Below are positions 8,780 through 17,653 of a stretch of DNA of 64,000 nt, piece by piece. The stretch comes from Paenibacillus_E sp964253085 (GTDB lineage: Bacteria; Bacillota; Bacilli; Paenibacillales; NBRC-103111). The translations under genes were made by a program, and so were the position numbers. The stretch is from the NCBI RefSeq assembly GCF_964253085.1, contig NZ_CAXUQH020000001.1, positions 4,464,001-4,528,000 of the forward strand, in the 5' to 3' direction. The stretch's first letter is position 1. Each line of letters starts with the position of its first letter. The notes beneath the pieces are model-generated. The model had not been told where the DNA came from and searched no databases. It worked only from the letters and a program-made list of their open reading frames with translations.

Positions 8780-9718
8780 TCATGTTTCGTTCCATTTATG
8801 CTCCCGTTTTATTAAGTAGACAACCGAATCAAACCTCGTTTCCCCTATTGCTATGGATTGAACGGAAGGCAGCACTTGACGAGCAAGATTGGTAAGTACT
8901 TGACCAGGCAGCATTTCGACAAACAAACGAACACCAAGCTCACTCAAAAGAGTTGTAGCTTGGTGCCATTGGACCGGATTCGCCACACCGCAAGCAAGAT
9001 CTTTTCGAATCGCATCCGCTGTTCGCAATAAACGCGCGTTCGTATTAGCTACATAGGGAAAACAGGGCTCTTTGAAAATCATTTTCCTCATTGCCAGCTC
9101 CAAATCATGTGAAACCTGATTGAGGAGTTTACAGTGTGACGGAACCGAGACATGGAGAAATTCAGCTTTCCGCGCTCCGTTCCTTCGAGCTTCCACAAAC
9201 AGGCTTTGGATATGCTCCAGCTTACCAGCTATCGTAATTTGTTGAGGGCCGTTGAGGTTAGCAATGAATACCTCTTGACCGCACTTGAAGGCTTTTTCAA
9301 CCATGGAACGCAATTTCTGCTCTCGGATACCTGCAATGATCCCCATTCCGTAACCGAAACGAAACGAATTCTCCATCCATTCAGCACGCAATTTCACTAG
9401 CTCACATGCATCTCTAAATGACAGGACTTCCGAAATCACTGCCGCTGTGAAGGTTCCAACCGAATGCCCTGCTACAAAGTCTGGCTTTGCACCTTCATGT
9501 ATGAGCGCACGACCAATGGCAACTCCCGAGTAGAGAAGTGCCAACTGTACAGAAACCGTAGAGGATAACGCTTCAGAAGTATCTATCGAAAGCGCTTCTT
9601 TGTTCATGAACGAACTCGCTTCATCAAGGGTTGTCTCGATCACAGGATGAGAAGGCAATTGATGCAGCATACCTGGAAACTGCGAGCCTTGACCTGGAAA
9701 CAAAAAAGCCACGCTCAT
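8780..9718 (-). CDS. mdcH: malonate decarboxylase epsilon subunit, malonyl-CoA:ACP transacylase
   Basis: 312 residues from the ATG at 9718, preferred over the ATG at 9748 because GGGAGG lies 9 nt upstream and this removes an overlap with mdcG. The fold is FabD-like: FPGQGSQFPGM at the N-terminus, the nucleophile elbow GHSVG, and VPSHCKL carrying the partner residue region. In the known pathway MdcH loads malonyl groups onto the dephospho-CoA-type prosthetic group of MdcC so that the enzyme can be primed with acetyl. It is the last gene of the operon, before the terminator. Confidence 0.9.
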   Translation of the reverse strand: MSVAFLFPGQGSQFPGMLHQLPSHPVIETTLDEASSFMNKEALSIDTSEALSSTVSVQLALLYSGVAIGRALIHEGAKPDFVAGHSVGTFTAAVISEVLSFRDACELVKLRAEWMENSFRFGYGMGIIAGIREQKLRSMVEKAFKCGQEVFIANLNGPQQITIAGKLEHIQSLFVEARRNGARKAEFLHVSVPSHCKLLNQVSHDLELAMRKMIFKEPCFPYVANTNARLLRTADAIRKDLACGVANPVQWHQATTLLSELGVRLFVEMLPGQVLTNLARQVLPSVQSIAIGETRFDSVVYLIKREHKWNET

Positions 9719-9732
9719 CTTCTTTGACCTCC

Positions 9733-10359
9733 CTATACGATGACCCAAGGATCCTTGACCAAACGAGGTCCTATGTCCGTTCTCAAAAGCATGGAACCAG
9801 TTCCTCTCGCATATTCCACTAATGAAACAGCTCCTAATGGCGTTTCAAGCTGAACATCGATTCGGACAGGAAATGAATTATGAAGTTTGATTAATTCATG
9901 GGCAACGCTTTGCCCCAAACGTCGCGGAGTACGAATAACCACATCCAGATCACTTCCTACGTGTGCTGTAGGTACCCCGCTGGCCAGTTCAAATCCGACA
10001 CTGCCAGTTGGTCCCCACGATAAGCTATATGCGGAATAAATCTCAATCAATTTATCCAGGAAATTGAAGGCTTCAATCTGAGATCGCCGCGTACTTGTTT
10101 TCCATAACCGCTGCTCGATCAAGTCCTCTGGCTCAACCTTCTCTATGATGGCATGCTTCGGCAAAAAAGCGGGAAAACGCTGACTGCGTGAATTCCCGCG
10201 AATACCAACAGGTACCCTGCCATATTTGGCAGTATCGCGGCGGACTACCACCCAGCTGGCGTGGGCTAAAGAGTCACAAACCCAATCCGGAATCGGGGTA
10301 TCGACGATTAGGGAGCCTACCGATGGGATCCTCAGCAAATCATGTACCCTTATATCCAT
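9733..10359 (-). CDS. mdcG: malonate decarboxylase holo-ACP synthase (phosphoribosyl-dephospho-CoA transferase)
   Basis: 208 residues. It carries a nucleotidyltransferase-type metal motif (GSDLDVVIRTPRR) after the conserved WGPTGSVGFELASG region. MdcG attaches 2'-(5''-phosphoribosyl)-3'-dephospho-CoA to the serine of MdcC; the precursor is made by MdcB. The start overlaps the mdcD-E stop by 10 nt, and mdcH follows after 14 nt, so all three are coupled. Confidence 0.9.
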   Translation of the reverse strand: MDIRVHDLLRIPSVGSLIVDTPIPDWVCDSLAHASWVVVRRDTAKYGRVPVGIRGNSRSQRFPAFLPKHAIIEKVEPEDLIEQRLWKTSTRRSQIEAFNFLDKLIEIYSAYSLSWGPTGSVGFELASGVPTAHVGSDLDVVIRTPRRLGQSVAHELIKLHNSFPVRIDVQLETPLGAVSLVEYARGTGSMLLRTDIGPRLVKDPWVIV

Positions 10360-12065
10360 TGTTCCGCCAGCTTGAAACGAACTGCAATAGAAGCGGCTCG
10401 ATTTATTTTCGCCTCTCCGGAAAGAAGGCGGCTGCTCAGGTCCGGTGAAGATGTACGCGAAGCCGAGATGGCATCCATCAGAAGATGCTGTTTGACTTTC
10501 ACAATATCCGTTGAAGTTGGCTGATCAGCGTTAATGCCGCTTGTCAAACTATGCAATGCCCCCAAAGTCGCAAAAGATTCGATATCGTATGCTGCAGCTG
10601 GGAACTTTTGCGAGGTTGCTTCTAGCTCTTCTATGCTCCGTCGAGTAATTCTTGCAGCCGACTTCTTGGACATGACCTGTACCGAGACTCCCGGATCATT
10701 CAGCGCAATCAATCGGTTGGCTTGCAGTCCATGGGCCAGAAATGCACCGGATATCGCATTCCCAACTATAAAAGCAATCACTGTGTGCCCTGCGAGTCGT
10801 GCACTCGCATAAGCATCCGCCGCTGCTGCACAAGCTAAATAAATCCCAAGCATTTCCTCGCGATACCCGTATGCTTGACTCGGAACGTCGACGATCGCTA
10901 CAATCGCCCTGCGCTGTCCATCCTTATCTTCTTCCATGGCCTGCCGAACATAGTGTGCAATCGTCCATCCTTCATCCAGTCCGACTTCCCCGCTGCGGGC
11001 GCGATGGAAACGGTTGTTCCTATTCGGAACAACCGCAATGTATCGCACCCGCTCGTCCCCAATGATCGCGTCTGCACAAAGCACAGTTGGAACTCCGTTT
11101 TGCAGCGGTTCCTGATTTCCCGTTAATGCTTGAAACCAAGTTCTTCCCCTGCTAATTGTGGTTTCTAGATTCGGTTGCTGCCAAAGCGCCTTAAATGTTT
11201 GAATGTCACTATCGTCGGTATGGAGAAAGGATTTAGCCCACAACGTCCGAAGCGATTTTGGTTGAATGGTTTGCTCGGTATCGATCAAGGCTAGTCTTGC
11301 AAGAAACGATTCTACTTGTGCACTTCGGAGATTGTCATGGATACCGCTCCGATAGACGCTGCGTATGGACAGAAAGATGTCCTCAACATCATCCTCAATA
11401 AGGAAATCCGCCATTCCTGTTTCATAGCGCTGCTCACCGCCGACGGTTTGCCAAATCAAAGGTCTATCTCTCGAATCCCACTCTAAGATCCCGGCTTCTT
11501 GTTCGATCACTTCTGGGCCATTCAATTGAAGTCGACCTTGCCGTGTCATCATAACCGTACTGCATAGGCCTGCCGTAATGGACATACCGCCGAAGCAACC
11601 GATCATTCCAGCGATCACACAGACAACTGGCTGGTAACGACGCAAAGCTACGATAGCCGTGTGCATTTCCGCGATTGCAAGGAGACCGTAGTTCCCTTCT
11701 TGCAGCCTGACTCCTCCTGTTTCGAGCAGTAATACGGCACGAGTGGGTATTCCGTTCAAATTATCTTGAATCGCCAGTTCCAAAGCTCCTGCGATTTTGG
11801 CACCCGAGACTTCGCCGATGCCTCCACCCAGAAAAGCACCCTCGATGGAGACAACAACGGCGGAATGCCCCTCTATCGTCCCTCTTCCTATGATAACGCC
11901 ATCATCGCTCTGCGGAACGATGCCTTGAGCCTCCAGATGGGGGGATGCCATCTTTTCGAATGGACCTAGAAGTTCCCTGAATGTTCCTTGATCGATAACG
12001 GATTGGGCACGTTCTCTCGCATTCAGCTCGATAAAACTGTTTCTTTCCCTAATAGGAATCGTCAT
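10350..12065 (-). CDS. mdcDE: malonate decarboxylase beta-gamma fusion (MdcD-MdcE)
   Basis: 571 residues covering two subunits that are usually separate. Residues ~1-280 match MdcD (GQGT-type crotonase fold with ETGGVRLQEGNYGL and GMIGCFGGMS). Residues ~305-571 match MdcE (RGRTWFQALTG, IVDVPSQAYGYREE, GNAISGAFLAHGLQAN). Together they decarboxylate malonyl-S-MdcC to acetyl-S-MdcC without biotin. No Met and no ribosome binding site were seen at the junction, so this looks like a true single polypeptide. The start overlaps the mdcC stop (ATGA) and the stop overlaps mdcG. Confidence 0.9.
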   Translation of the reverse strand: MTIPIRERNSFIELNARERAQSVIDQGTFRELLGPFEKMASPHLEAQGIVPQSDDGVIIGRGTIEGHSAVVVSIEGAFLGGGIGEVSGAKIAGALELAIQDNLNGIPTRAVLLLETGGVRLQEGNYGLLAIAEMHTAIVALRRYQPVVCVIAGMIGCFGGMSITAGLCSTVMMTRQGRLQLNGPEVIEQEAGILEWDSRDRPLIWQTVGGEQRYETGMADFLIEDDVEDIFLSIRSVYRSGIHDNLRSAQVESFLARLALIDTEQTIQPKSLRTLWAKSFLHTDDSDIQTFKALWQQPNLETTISRGRTWFQALTGNQEPLQNGVPTVLCADAIIGDERVRYIAVVPNRNNRFHRARSGEVGLDEGWTIAHYVRQAMEEDKDGQRRAIVAIVDVPSQAYGYREEMLGIYLACAAAADAYASARLAGHTVIAFIVGNAISGAFLAHGLQANRLIALNDPGVSVQVMSKKSAARITRRSIEELEATSQKFPAAAYDIESFATLGALHSLTSGINADQPTSTDIVKVKQHLLMDAISASRTSSPDLSSRLLSGEAKINRAASIAVRFKLAEQWI

Positions 12066-12355
12066 AACTCCAACACCTCAATGGCTTGGGCTAATCGCAA
12101 GGAAACAACTCCGGGTGTGGCTCCAAAATCGTTAATTTCAATACGAGCAGCCAAATGATGTTTCAGAAAGAATCGGTCCATAATGGCTTTCCACGTATCC
12201 TCAAATCCATCAGACTGCGTGCGGATATGAACCTGTGCGGTCTGTTCTGTTAGAGGTTCGATTAATATTTCCAAATCACCCGAGCCGGCTACACCTACAT
12301 GAGCACGTCGGGAAATAGACTTATTCGCATCATAGTGAAGTGTAAGCTTTTCCAT
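12062..12355 (-). CDS. mdcC: possible internal start giving free MdcC acyl carrier protein (delta subunit)
   Basis: Within mdcBC, the ATG at 12355 is preceded by GGGGGAGG with an 8-nt spacer, in frame. It would give a 97-residue protein starting MEKLTLHYD, the usual size of free MdcC. The motif GSGDLE puts the modified serine at residue 25 of this product, the position known for the Klebsiella protein. Whether the cell makes the fusion, the free protein or both cannot be decided from sequence. In other organisms MdcC is a separate subunit. Confidence 0.6.
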   Translation of the reverse strand: MEKLTLHYDANKSISRRAHVGVAGSGDLEILIEPLTEQTAQVHIRTQSDGFEDTWKAIMDRFFLKHHLAARIEINDFGATPGVVSLRLAQAIEVLEL

Positions 12356-13225
12356 AGTAAACGCCTCCCCCGTTTCCTTGTGAGGTAACGATATGTTCGA
12401 CAAACGATCCACAAACAGCGTTGCTGCCAGTAAATCCGCACTTCCCCCAGGTGATACATGTCTCATTACGAGGTCTTGGTCCAATCGCTGCAACGCCTCC
12501 CATCCGGCGACGGAAGATGCCCCCCCGAAATCAAGAACTTTTTGAGCGGCCTGCTGTACAACAAATAACGTTTCCATGCCGCCACGATGAATCAAACAGG
12601 TATCATCTAGGTTGGCCATGATGGCAAGCAATGCGTTTAACCGTGCATGTTTTTCAGATATCTTGCGCCTGCGAGAGTCTCGCAGCACGGGGAGTCCGAC
12701 CTTCACTACGTGCGGAAAGCCATCCATTGCTTCTCCACGAGCACCTTTAACTCCATAGGTTTGCATAGCCTTTGTGCCGTTGGAGGTTGGTACTAATGCG
12801 TGGCGATCAGGAAATCGAGCTAACGTCCCCGCAGCTTCTGCGATTTGCTCCGGAGCATCTCCATTTCCGCAAATGGCAGCCCCCGCGATAAGTAAACCTA
12901 ATGCCCAAATGGCGCCGCGGTGCGTATTAATGCCTCCAGTAGTATGCAGCATGTTCTGTTCCCCGTCACGTCCAATGCATGCAAGGGTCTCCCGCAGTTC
13001 TTGATTCGGCTCTCCGCCATAAGCTGCATAACCCATTGCCTCAAAGCTATCGTACAAGGACCTAGCCGAAGCAATCATAAGTGCGACGTTCATATCCTTA
13101 TGGCTGCCGGAGGACTGTAAATCCACCAATCCGGGCTTAGGAGTCAACTCCACTTCGTCAATTAGTGCTGCCACTGCCAGGTCTCCCAAGCATTGCCCGC
13201 ATTGTTCGGCATTCCTCCATATCAT
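12062..13225 (-). CDS. mdcBC: MdcB-MdcC fusion: triphosphoribosyl-dephospho-CoA synthase plus acyl carrier protein
   Basis: 387 residues from the ATG at 13225, which has TAGGTGA just upstream; an in-frame TTG at 13240 would overlap mdcA. Residues ~1-285 are a CitG/MdcB enzyme (ELTPKPGLVDLQSSGSHKDM, GGINTHRGAIWALG), which makes the prosthetic-group precursor from ATP and dephospho-CoA. Residues 291-387 are a complete MdcC carrier protein with the attachment motif GSGDLEIL. The two run in one frame with no stop between them. A GGGGGAGG sits just before the MdcC ATG, so free MdcC may also be made (see the separate entry). It lies 8 nt after mdcA and overlaps mdcD-E by 4 nt. Confidence 0.88.
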   Translation of the reverse strand: MIWRNAEQCGQCLGDLAVAALIDEVELTPKPGLVDLQSSGSHKDMNVALMIASARSLYDSFEAMGYAAYGGEPNQELRETLACIGRDGEQNMLHTTGGINTHRGAIWALGLLIAGAAICGNGDAPEQIAEAAGTLARFPDRHALVPTSNGTKAMQTYGVKGARGEAMDGFPHVVKVGLPVLRDSRRRKISEKHARLNALLAIMANLDDTCLIHRGGMETLFVVQQAAQKVLDFGGASSVAGWEALQRLDQDLVMRHVSPGGSADLLAATLFVDRLSNISLPHKETGEAFTMEKLTLHYDANKSISRRAHVGVAGSGDLEILIEPLTEQTAQVHIRTQSDGFEDTWKAIMDRFFLKHHLAARIEINDFGATPGVVSLRLAQAIEVLEL

Positions 13226-13233
13226 AGCTTCAC

Positions 13234-14901
13234 CTACCAACTGCGAAATTTACCGGGAGGTTTATAAAGTCCATCTGACCATTCCACAAGTTCTTCAACA
13301 CTTTTGGCCGCAAGCAAGGAGCGCTTGGCGTCTGTCCGGCGAATTCCCAAATCTTCCGGAAAGGCGATCAAACCATCTTTCCTTAATTGTTCGTTAAGGG
13401 AAAGGTTATGATTACGGCCTAGAGGTGTAACCCCAGCGATAGCAGCCAAAGCTAGCTTGCGTTCTTCCAGATTTTGAGCTTTGTATAAATAGGCGATCCC
13501 TTCCTCCGTAATCACGTGAGTCACGTCATCGCCATAAATCATAACCGGAGCTATCGGCAAATTGGCATCCTGCCCAACTGCGACGGCATCCAAGGACTCG
13601 ACAAATGTCGGCTGGTCTCCTTTTTGAAATGTTTCAACCATTTGGACAACCAGTTTTTTCCCACGGACGATCGTCCCCTCATTAGAAACCATATCCAGCC
13701 AGGCTGGGGACGAATGCCTGCGCCCATGAGGATCGCTGCCCATATTTGGTGCTCCGCCGAATCCCGCTAGTCTGCCTGATGTAACTGTCGACGAGTTGCC
13801 TTCCTCATCCATCTGGAGCGTTGACCCGATAAACAGATCGACACCGTACATCCCAGCCATTTGACAATAAGCGCGATTCGAACGGAGACTTCCGTCTTTC
13901 CCTGTGAAGAAGATATCCGGTCTTGCCGCAATGTACGCTTCCATCCCCACCTCTCCACCAAAACAGTGAATACTCTCCACCCAACCGCTCTCAATAGCTG
14001 GGATAAGTGTAGGATGCGGATTCAGAGCCCAATGCTTGCAAATTTTTCCGCGAAGGCCAAGGCTTGCACCATAAGTAGGCAGCAATAACTCGATAGCTGC
14101 GGTATTAAATCCGATCCCATGATTTAACGACATCACTTGATGCCGCTCATAAACGCCTCGTATGGCCATCATAGCCATAAGGATCTGCATCTCCGTAATT
14201 TGTCGCGGATCTCGCGTAAACAAAGCTTCTAGCTGATAAGGCTTATCCGCTACAACGATGACATCTACCCAAGACGCCGGAATGTCCACTCGGGGTAACT
14301 CATCTACGATTTCATTCACCTGTACGATGACGATCCCATTGGAAAAAGCTGTCGCTTCAACAAGTGTCGGTGTCTCTTCCGTATTCGGTCCGGTATATAG
14401 ATTACCAGCAAGATCCGCTTTATCTGCAGCAACCAAGGCGATGTTAGGAATTAAATCAATAAACATCCGGGCGTACAATTCGAGATAGGTATGTATGGCA
14501 CCCACTTCAATCAAGCCGTCTTCGATCATTTGTGCAATTCGTAAGCTTTGGGGTCCTGCATAGGCAAAATCCAATTTACGCGCAATCCCTTTTTCGAAAA
14601 TGTCAAGATGTTCAGGTCGAGAGATGCTGCTGATAAGCATATGCAGGTTGTTGACTTTATGGGTATCCAGTTTAGAGAGTGCTCCAGAAAGGAATGTGGC
14701 TTGCTTTTGGTTGTTACCTTCTAGGGTTACCTTATCACCCGAAGATATCAATGCTTCCATGGCATCCACGATATGATCCGTCGGAAGAATGGGACCTCGT
14801 AACCAAGATTTCACCAAGCTCATACGGCGATTTTTTTCATCTCGCCTCTTCGTCCATTTGCGCGCTTCTTGTAATTGTTCCACCACATTCATAACCTCCA
14901 T
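13234..14901 (-). CDS. mdcA: malonate decarboxylase alpha subunit (acetyl-S-ACP:malonate ACP transferase)
   Basis: 555 residues, the usual length. Recognised by RRDEKNRRMSLVKSWLRGP near the N-terminus, the CoA-transferase-like core (GNLYTGPNTEETPTLVEATAF, GFNTAAIELLLPTYG) and GFGGAPNMGSDPHGRRHSSPAW near the end. It exchanges acetyl for malonyl on MdcC, releasing acetate. The start is uncertain: ATG at 14901 has no clear ribosome binding site, while a GTG at 14886 has GGAGG 8 nt upstream. It begins directly after the esterase stop and ends 8 nt before mdcB. Confidence 0.93.
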   Translation of the reverse strand: MEVMNVVEQLQEARKWTKRRDEKNRRMSLVKSWLRGPILPTDHIVDAMEALISSGDKVTLEGNNQKQATFLSGALSKLDTHKVNNLHMLISSISRPEHLDIFEKGIARKLDFAYAGPQSLRIAQMIEDGLIEVGAIHTYLELYARMFIDLIPNIALVAADKADLAGNLYTGPNTEETPTLVEATAFSNGIVIVQVNEIVDELPRVDIPASWVDVIVVADKPYQLEALFTRDPRQITEMQILMAMMAIRGVYERHQVMSLNHGIGFNTAAIELLLPTYGASLGLRGKICKHWALNPHPTLIPAIESGWVESIHCFGGEVGMEAYIAARPDIFFTGKDGSLRSNRAYCQMAGMYGVDLFIGSTLQMDEEGNSSTVTSGRLAGFGGAPNMGSDPHGRRHSSPAWLDMVSNEGTIVRGKKLVVQMVETFQKGDQPTFVESLDAVAVGQDANLPIAPVMIYGDDVTHVITEEGIAYLYKAQNLEERKLALAAIAGVTPLGRNHNLSLNEQLRKDGLIAFPEDLGIRRTDAKRSLLAAKSVEELVEWSDGLYKPPGKFRSW

Positions 14902-14907
14902 AGCGTA

Positions 14908-16360
14908 TTACAGGACGAAAACCTGCGAAGGAACGTCTTTTATAGGCTGACTAGAAATAATCTGGCACTCCTCATCAAAAACCATTGACTTACGCTCCAT
15001 AAGATCAAACTTACGCCAATGCACATCGTCCACTTCCGGACTAGCGAAGTTCATGAATGAAACCCATGCTTGATGCATGCGATCAACTAACCCTTCGCTA
15101 TCTTGCGGTCTCGTTGGAAGTTTCCAGATCAATGGCATTTCCGCCCCATGGACCGCACCCATCGGTCCCTTGTTCCAATCAAATCGGTACAGCCAAACAG
15201 GAACATCGTTCACTGCAAGAGCCTCTGCAAGTTGAACAACTGCGTATCCATATAGGTAGTTGGTTAATGTTTCAATTGCAGCTTGTTCCCTCGTCGCTCG
15301 AGTACAGGAAACTTCATATGCTTGTAGAACCTCCTCACTATTTTTCCCGAATAAAGCTTGAATTTTAGGTTTCTCAAAAATGCTTAAACCTTCCAATTGA
15401 ACCTGAACTAGAGCCTCTTCCCTATTGGAACCGATTAAAATAGGTACTAAATTCGCTTCACCCATTTGAATCGATTCTAACGGAGGTCGTACAATCGTTT
15501 TGCCGTCAATCACAGGTCCAAACTTATGAAGTCCAGTCATTCCTCCATAGAAAATCGATTGTGCCTCTAACAGCTCGGAAACCGGCAGCTCCAAGAGAAT
15601 GTCCCCTTGTTCTTTGGAGATATTCAAAGCTTTAAGAAATTGACCGGTAATTTCAGATGCCGTATTAAAATCTCGTATCGATTGAACGCCTCCGCTCTGA
15701 ATAATGGCCCTTTGGAATAATCCCTTTGCATCTGGAACGCAGAGTAGTGAGGAAGCCAATTTCGCTCCAGCTGAGTGCCCCATAACAGTAACTCGAGTAG
15801 GATCTCCCCCAAAGCTCGAAATATGTTTTTGAACCCAGCGTAAAGCTGCGACGATGTCCAACAATCCGCAATTACCAGAACCTCTGTATGCCTCGCCCAA
15901 CACATCACCTAATTCCAAAAAACCTAAGGCACCCATTCTATAATTGATGGTTACACTAACGATTCCATTCTCAGCGAATACCGAGCTGTCATGTTGTGAT
16001 CCTGCCCCCATAACAAAGGCTCCGCCATGGATCCAAACGACAACAGGACGCTTTCGATCATCGCAGGCAGGCGTCCATATGTTCAAATACAAGCAATCTT
16101 CTGACTGTTCTTCCATGATTGGGAATACAGGCAGTATAACTTGTGGAGCTATTTTGCCAAACTTCGACGCATCCAAAATACCTTCCCATGGTTTTTACTG
16201 GTTCCGGAGCCTTAAATCTTAGTTCCTTGACAGGCGGGCAAGCATATGGAATGCCTTTGAATATATGTAATCCATTCTCTTGAATACCTTCAAGTTGTCC
16301 ATCGCTAATTGAAACTACCAATTGGATCCGTCCCTTCTTCAACGTAGACTTATAATTCAT
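14908..16360 (-). pseudogene. type-B carboxylesterase, interrupted by a one-base frameshift
   Basis: The N-terminal part (from ATG at 16360; SDGQLEGIQENGLHIFKGIPYA) and the rest (KFGKIAPQ onward) are in different frames. Dropping one base of the A5 tract (minus strand; T run at 16192-16196) joins them as PVKPWEGILDASKFG, giving about 483 residues, normal for this family. Catalytic features are intact in the downstream frame: the oxyanion motif HGGAF, the elbow GHSAGAK and a late His in GAVHGAEM. Either the gene is inactivated, the base is a sequence error, or slippage on the A tract rescues it. It is first in the mdc operon, 6 nt before mdcA, suggesting that it may release malonate from an ester; that role is inference. 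Confidence 0.8.
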
Positions 16361-16401
16361 TCTATTTCATTCTATTACCGAATCATATATAGTGTAAAAT
16401 G

Positions 16402-16413
16402 TATAAATTTATA
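16402..16413. promoter_or_regulatory. palindrome in the mdc/LysR divergent region
   Basis: TATAAATTTATA is a perfect 12-bp palindrome in the 90-nt A+T-rich gap between the divergent esterase-mdc operon and the LysR gene. Its place fits a LysR-type operator acting on both promoters. The A+T richness makes chance palindromes common. Confidence 0.35.
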
Positions 16414-16450
16414 TATCTTATATAACTAAATGAATATATACAGGAGGACT

Positions 16451-17329
16451 ATGGAGTTATCTCAGCTAAAATATTTTAGACATACAGCGCGAACAGAGAA
16501 TATCACCAGATCAGCTGCTGAACTGCATATTTCACAACCGGCTCTAAGTAAAATGATCGTTACCTTGGAAAAAGACCTAGGTGTAAAGCTGTTTAACCGG
16601 GAAGGAAAACACATCAAGTTAAACGACCATGGGACTGTTTTTTTGAAATACGTGGAAATTGCTCTGGGAGCTTTGGAGGATGGACGGAAAGAACTGGCGG
16701 ATGTCAGTGGACGAATGGATGGGACACTGAACATAAGTTTTGACGTAGCCTCCCAATTGATGCCTGATTTGTTGAAAGAGTTTCGTGACCGCCATCCAGA
16801 GGTTACTTTTCATCTCTTGCAGCATGCCAGAAATCCTACTCAGATGAAATTCGATTTTTGTATCACTTCATCCCTAGTTGGACCAAGCGGAACTGAAAAA
16901 AAAGCGCTGCTCAAGGAAGAAATTTTTCTCGCTGTACCTAAGACACATCCTCTTGCTTCCCAAAAAAGTGTCCACCTCTCCAGTTTTGCGGAAGATGGAT
17001 TTATCACTTTGAAACAAGGAAGCAGTTTGCGTGAGACAACGGATGCCTTGTGTGCACTAGCCGGATTCAAGCCACGAATTATATTTGAAAGCGACGATCC
17101 TGCAACGGTGCGCGGATTGATTCGGGCAGGTCAAGGAATAGCGTTCGTTCCTGCCATCACTTGGAAAGGCGCTACTGACACCTCCGTTGTTTTGCTTCAT
17201 GTTAAACATCCTGAATGTACGCGTATAATCGAGCTGCACTGGATGAAGGATAGCTATCTTTCCATTGCAGCCCAAGCATTTCATCAATTCACGATAGATT
17301 ATTTCTCAAGATTACCTCATTCTCCCTAA
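16451..17329 (+). CDS. mdcR: LysR-family regulator, likely of the malonate operon
   Basis: 292 residues from the ATG at 16451 (MELSQLKYF, the usual LysR N-terminus). AGGAGG is only 3 nt upstream, and an ATG at 16430 has no binding site. Residues 1-60 form the helix-turn-helix (ITRSAAELHISQPALSKMI), and ~90-290 the periplasmic-binding-like effector domain. It is divergent from the mdc operon, the typical arrangement for MdcR, which senses malonate. The assignment to mdc rests on position. Confidence 0.85.
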   Translation: MELSQLKYFRHTARTENITRSAAELHISQPALSKMIVTLEKDLGVKLFNREGKHIKLNDHGTVFLKYVEIALGALEDGRKELADVSGRMDGTLNISFDVASQLMPDLLKEFRDRHPEVTFHLLQHARNPTQMKFDFCITSSLVGPSGTEKKALLKEEIFLAVPKTHPLASQKSVHLSSFAEDGFITLKQGSSLRETTDALCALAGFKPRIIFESDDPATVRGLIRAGQGIAFVPAITWKGATDTSVVLLHVKHPECTRIIELHWMKDSYLSIAAQAFHQFTIDYFSRLPHSP

Positions 17330-17399
17330 AAGTTGTGGATCAAGAATAAAAATGGATGCCGCTTTACCGAATATTTTATTGAGCCATTCAACAGCAAAT

Positions 17400-17427
17400 A
17401 GGACAGACGAGTTTTTTCGTCTGTCCT
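17400..17427 (+). terminator. terminator of the LysR gene
   Basis: AGGACAGACGA (17400-17410) pairs with TCGTCTGTCCT (17417-17427) around a 6-nt loop, an 11-bp perfect stem followed by TT. It lies 70 nt after the LysR stop. Confidence 0.75.
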
Positions 17428-17601
17428 TTACTTATTATATGCTTGGCCTCTTACACTAGGAGTGATTCTTCGGATCCCTTGAACTGTTCTGAAGGGAATG
17501 AGATCTAGTTCTTGTCAAAATTGAGTAATTGTACGCTTTAAGGCAGAAGTGTACCTATCCACGCTCAGAATTTATCTTATATAATCGGTCGTGTGCAAGT
17601 G

Positions 17602-17615
17602 CGGTAACGCTTACA
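17602..17615 (-). promoter_or_regulatory. cre-like site upstream of the GH27 gene
   Basis: On the minus strand TGTAAGCGTTACCG matches 12 of 14 positions of the cre consensus. It lies just after a TATAAT box and 39 nt before the start codon, so CcpA could block transcription. Weaker than the perfect site at 7492. Confidence 0.4.
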
Positions 17616-17653
17616 TAAAGAAATCAGTTCAACTACAAAGGAGACAAGTGAAG

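Larger units (their letters stand above)
17330..17653 (+). other. intergenic region before the GH27 gene
   Basis: Holds the LysR terminator (17400-17427), a TATAAT-like box (17579-17584) and a near-cre sequence (17602-17615). A frame upstream of 17654 is open to 17591 but lacks a ribosome binding site and is not counted as coding. Confidence 0.5.
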
